Below the pieces are notes generated by a model, which saw nothing but the letters and a program-made list of their open reading frames with translations, was not told where the DNA came from and did no database searches. Shown piece after piece: positions 59,304 through 64,000 of a stretch of DNA of 64,000 bases. A program made the position numbers and the translations under genes. Origin of the DNA: Tigriopus japonicus (lineage: Eukaryota; Arthropoda; Copepoda; Harpacticoida; Harpacticidae). Every line of letters begins with the position of its first letter. Position 1 is the stretch's first letter. The stretch spans positions 6,285,481 through 6,349,480 of the forward strand of contig CM021318.1 in assembly GCA_010645155.1 (NCBI GenBank). Direction: 5' to 3'.

Positions 59304-62300
59304 CGATGAATGCATTCTCCATCGTCTGCCATGGTTCAAAGGCCCAAGATATCAGTCAAGGAAGTCCATCCGTCCAACCATCCATCCAATTCCACAGATT
59401 GAGCAAGAGTCAAGGGGACTTGGGGAGAAAAACTAGTTTGTCCATCAAATAAACCAACCGACCATCAAGACAGGATATTTGAGTCCATATTGACTTAAAA
59501 AGCATACGCGGATGTCCTTCACGGATGTTCTAAGAACCATCTCATCAAAGCGATTAGTTTGTCCACCCATCGCTTGTGATAAATTCCTGGACAAGCGTAT
59601 CAGGCTCTCTCAGTTCTTGTCGATAGAAATGCTTGAGCAAACTCAGATCGGGTAGATCATACAACATGATGGATGACAGCTAGTCAGTCACTCATTCCTT
59701 GCTTTAACGATCGAAAATTGGTAGGTCTTCAGAAATCCGGCAATGACCAAGGTGACCTTCACCAGTGATACCTGGACCATATCAGCACACATCTCCTCTG
59801 AGGTCATGGAGAGAGACTAATAGTTATTTTTCTCACACGTCAAACTGGTTCTTACACCTTTGAAGCTCGAAAAAAAATAGCCCTCAGAGGATTGACCTTC
59901 CTGATCATCCGAGTCCGAGTGGTACGTACAACTGTCTGGTTTGAACAAGCAGATAAAAATGAAGGTGAACATTGTAATGCCAAAACTTTTGTGAATTGCG
60001 AAGCAAGCTCTAAGAGAACCATTCCTAACGCTAGTCTTGGTAATGAAGCTTTCGATGGGGTCGTCGAGATGAAAATTGTCCTCCCATTAAATGAAGACGC
60101 GAGGTGCATCTTTACATGCTCACGACCCACGCTCATTTTCCTTTACAATATCACGAGGATTCCTAAAGGTGCGAATTAATGGGGCCACTTCAAGGTTCGA
60201 GGGTTCTACTCGATCGGGGTGTCAATCTAGTGGTATACAAAGAAGCACGCATGCTTGATTACTCGGCCATCCAAGCGTCCTTTTTAATAAAACATAACAG
60301 ATGAAGGCCATGTCCTCAGTGGTTAGATGGCCATTTGGGACTGCTCATAAATATGGAGGCCTGATTTCGAATTCATACCTGCCTCGTCAAGGACAGATTA
60401 GGTCACACTTAAATGGCCACTAGAGCATGAATCAGGAATGGAGTTATTTTTTCCTCGTTAGTTATCCCTGAGGTGTGCAGTATGAGTGATCCATGTCCAT
60501 GGATGATGTTTTAGCGAGTGCGTAAGGTCAAAGTCATCGTATGATTATGATGCCCTTATAATGTTAGTGTTGACATCTCGTGAGATCATTCAGGGGGAAC
60601 CTCTGACCTATCTCATTGACTCAATCTATTTGGGGTAAAAGATGGAAAACGATCTACCGCCTCTCCGACACGTGGATTGTCGAAACAAACCAACATGGCC
60701 CAAAGAGCGCTGTGAAGTCTCATCCATCTCAACGATCATCATCTTCATGATGATGATGATTCGGTTTTCTTTCATTCGGAACCTTCTTTGTATTGTGCGC
60801 TTATCATGGTTAGAGGAGAGCCAAGAATGTGGGGATAAGTACTCGGTGGTTATCCCTCAGGAAATCTAGTAGAGTCAGCTCCCATACACATACGAAGTTC
60901 CTGCCTTAAAAAGTGGTCTTCCTTCCCCTGGCTCGATTCAGATGGTCAGATAGGTTGGCCAATGACCGATCCTTGTCACGTTGGATTTTTCGGCCTGGAA
61001 TAACCGCTTCATTGAAGGGGGGAGATGAACCTTTGAATGGATGGACCGTGCTTGACCTTGGTCGTCAAGCACAACAAGTCTCAATCCTGGCTGGAGTCTT
61101 AATGGAGCGAGGAAGACGATTGAGTCCCGCCAAGAGGTTCATGGGGAGCTCACGGTTGTCTGGACATGTGACAAGCCAAACTTCCCACTTCCCTTCATCT
61201 AATCAAGCTAAAACATGGGGTTCTCTTCACTCACTCACTACCCCGCTGATCCTTCAGTAGTCTCAAGAGTTGTTAATCGCGTTACCCTTGTCCAATGACA
61301 CGACTTTAGACAGTCCCCGAGGCATTGGAAGTGCTTCAAAGACACCCTGAAATAGTTCTTATCCGTTAAAGCGAGCAAGCGATGATTATTATTCTTCTCA
61401 GTCACCCTGTGTTGTTATACTGTACTGTGAGGCCTGACTAAGGAAAAATTGGGTCTGTTTGAGTCTCGCATTCTGATTTGGTCGCAGTTCGTGATTTTGG
61501 GAAATCGGCTAATCTTTCCGATGTTTATCTCCGAGGTAGTAGGAAAAAGGGCCTGATTTTTCTCGATGAATAAAGGTAGGAAGTTTGAAAGACGCCTCAG
61601 TAGGACAAGGTCACAATTTGAGCACCGGAATAACGATGTCACTTGTCTGTTGCAATGACCTCTTGATGAGCCCAAACTTGGCTGACAAAAAGATCTTTAG
61701 ATCTTCACCCAAGCCACATGTTCATCCTGTATTCCCATTGCACATGCGGATTACGTTAGTTTTCAATAGATCGTTGTAACTCTGAAGCAATGAGAGAGAC
61801 ACGTTTTTTGCGTTAGGAGTCTCATCGCTTACTTGTTTAATGGAGATGAAGCGTTCAGAAATTCCCATTTCATTCCGAATTGAAAAAGGCCGGTGAGAAT
61901 GTTGAACAATGGAAGCTTAAACAGCTTCAACCAATCAATCTATCGGTCGATATTTGATTTCGATTGCAGGACACAACGCAAAATTGACTTGGACTGCATT
62001 CCTAAGTTCAGAAACGACGTGTAACCTTTCCCAAGACCTCCTGGATTGTTGTCTCCATATCCTGTTGAAGTACGAGTACAACAACGCTCAAGTCTATCCG
62101 TGACCCACATAAATCAATCCTGGTCTCAAAGTATCAATTACAGAAGACATGCACACATTGTACAATGAGTCATTACTGACGTTTTTCAATTCACCATTGC
62201 CAAAGAACACTTTTCCTCTTGAAACGTGGCCGCCGGAGCTTTTCCATGGTGTGTTTTTTCGACTTGGGCCCAGGAAATAGCTCCAATTAGAATCCGTAAC

Positions 62301-63983
62301 GCACGAACAAAGCCAACAATTGATCCAGAATATGGCCAAATTTGGAGAAGGAGCGATTTTCAAAGCTGTTGTTACGGTGGTAGTAGCTCTCAAAAGTTCA
62401 AGTAAAGGCCATCGGGCTCTGATAGTTATGACTTCCCTTGGTTTGAAGTCAATCAATGCGCTCTCATGAATGCATTATAAATAAAACCTTGGAAAGGTGA
62501 AAACTAACCGACAGAATTAAGTTGTCGACGTTTGCTCAAAATTCGACAAACTTGAGCGGAAAATGACACAACTCCCATTGACATCGGGGACTCACTTTTT
62601 TGGCTTTTCGAGGCCAACGGGGCTTTGCATCGAAAAGAGAACGACATTACCGGGATACTTCCATCTGTACGTACTAATGTACAAAGACCTTGTGAAGAAA
62701 TATTAAGCTCTATTTCCTGCTTCCTTTCAAATCTTGGAAGACTCTTTTGGAATGGCTTCTTCATCATCCTTACTAGGGGAAAATGCTTGTCGCTTTTGGT
62801 AAGTGTCTCTGGTTCATGAAATGACCTTAAAAACGCCCTTGGCCTTTCGAATATCTTCAGGCTTCGAGAAGACACTCGAACCTCAAAGCGCATTATCGGC
62901 ATAATTTCCTCAAACCGGCGTTTGTGGCCATAGATTTCAGATTTCAGATTTCTCCCGATTTGACGCGTTCTTTTTCGCCGTTTCATTCGGAACCAAGTCT
63001 CTTTATTGGATGAATCTCCAGGATCTCAACAAGTTCTAGCTCCGGTTTTAAACGCCGCGTCATCTTGTTTCAAAATGTTTTGGGTCAGGAGATTGGGTTT
63101 GAGATGAGGATTTCTCTCCCTCATCCTGACCACGAGACAAAGAGCGCCACCAACACCAGATTGTTGGATGGAATCCTTTGGCATTCATTGGCACTTAAGG
63201 AAGAAGCAGCCAGATCATCATCACTAGGGCTGACTTAATCTAACGTTCATCCAAATGAAGAATCGAGGGGACATTCACCAAACAGTGAAAAAGGCACAGG
63301 TGTGTGTCCAGATGGATTAGCGTTTCTGGATTGATCATGCTTGGTGATGATAGGTTCATTTGGCAGACCACACACTCAATTTCCAACAATTTCTTGGCCA
63401 ACTTGGTCATGAATAATGGCAATAATGCGTTTAGAAAAAGACAGGGGAGGGACGTAAATCAGGTCATCAGTACAAGCGTTGGAGATTTCAACGCCATGTA
63501 AAATAAAATAGAGGGAATTCGGAAATAAAAGGCGTTGACGTTTTAAGAGTTTTCGCCCAAAAAACTTCAGCTCCTTCTTTTCAACAACTCCTTCTTTTAG
63601 AGCTCGGATCGAGTGGAAAGTTGAGCATCTTGATCAAGGAATCAGGTTTCAACTCATTACTTATTCATGCCTCCTCATCGAGCTCGACAGATTTGGAGCT
63701 CGATCTGACACAGATATTGGAATATCGAGGACCTTTTGGAGCGAGATCAGTGAGAATGCAGATCTTTCTTGGCTGATGAATCATCGAAATATGGTCCAGT
63801 GACTTCCATTCAAGATTGCATCACCATCGACCGAACTACGTACAGTGCGTATGGATCCATTGGAGACTCGTGTGTGGAAACACATGCATGTGACATTTGG
63901 TAGTGTTTTCGTTGACTTGCATGGCTTTAAGATTTCCTTCGTCCATGTGTCCGTTTAGAGGATTCGATAGAGGTTTTGCTTAC

Positions 63984-64000
63984 CTTGAGAAATGATGCAT
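63984..64000 (-). other. Possible exon end at the right edge
   Basis: On the minus strand a strong donor (CTCAAG/GTAAGC) lies 17 bases from the window edge, preceded by ATGCATCATTTCTCAAG. It could be the end of an upstream exon of a gene transcribed leftwards. Only 17 bases are visible, so this is a pointer rather than a call. Confidence 0.2.

Larger units (their letters stand above)
49730..63975. other. No gene recognised in ~14 kb
   Basis: Many short frames occur on both strands. The longest is 160 codons on the minus strand at 62504-62986, basic and Ser-rich with no motif. None shows a family signature. Simple repeats occur near 50,177-50,228 (GAT-type), 53,813-53,845 (CAACCAACCATT), 56,198-56,220 (GAT)n and 59,276-59,300 (GATG)n. 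No tRNA B-box, rRNA or transposon terminus was identified. Confidence 0.4.

Noticed and set aside
62504..62986. 160-codon minus-strand frame
   Set aside because: Basic, Ser-rich, no signal, domain or splice context; consistent with a chance open frame in non-coding DNA.

Overview
The window is nuclear DNA from an invertebrate animal. It has long phase-matched exons with GT-AG introns, degraded non-LTR retrotransposons, several small DNA-transposon-like elements, many microsatellites and one 389-base assembly gap. A precursor resembling the arthropod prohormone-3/ITG-like neuropeptide family, next to a giant Thr/Ser/Pro-rich EGF membrane protein, suggests an arthropod. A crustacean, possibly a copepod, is my best guess, but it is an inference.

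Layout, left to right. 1-3,600: the first two coding exons of a secreted prohormone-3/ITG-like precursor on the minus strand; the rest of it is not found and probably lies left of the window. A hAT-like non-autonomous element with an 8-9 base target duplication sits at 683-1134. 3,600-18,000: mostly non-coding and repeat-rich. It holds two copies of one LINE family (A), two fragments of another (B), a 203-base inverted-repeat element, and a large foldback that begins exactly at the assembly gap. One orphan minus-strand exon may belong to an unidentified gene.

18,000-37,212: the main locus. Fourteen minus-strand exons join in perfect reading phase and encode about 4,650 residues of one mucin-like type I membrane protein. 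Its order is a Tyr/Phe/Thr-repeat and Ser/Thr-rich ectodomain, a Pro/Gly-rich repeat region, EGF, SEA-like domain, calcium-binding EGF, EGF, one transmembrane helix, and a cytoplasmic tail of about 290 residues. The 5' exon with the start codon and signal peptide was not found. Reading through one internal donor adds 18 codons and a stop, with a poly(A) signal about 550 bases later. The locus could therefore make both a secreted short form and a membrane-anchored long form.

37,213-64,000: almost gene-poor. The one clear gene is an uninterrupted spartin-like reading frame (48556-49656, minus) that lacks the N-terminal MIT domain. The rest is non-coding sequence with simple repeats. It may be upstream or first-intron sequence of the giant gene.
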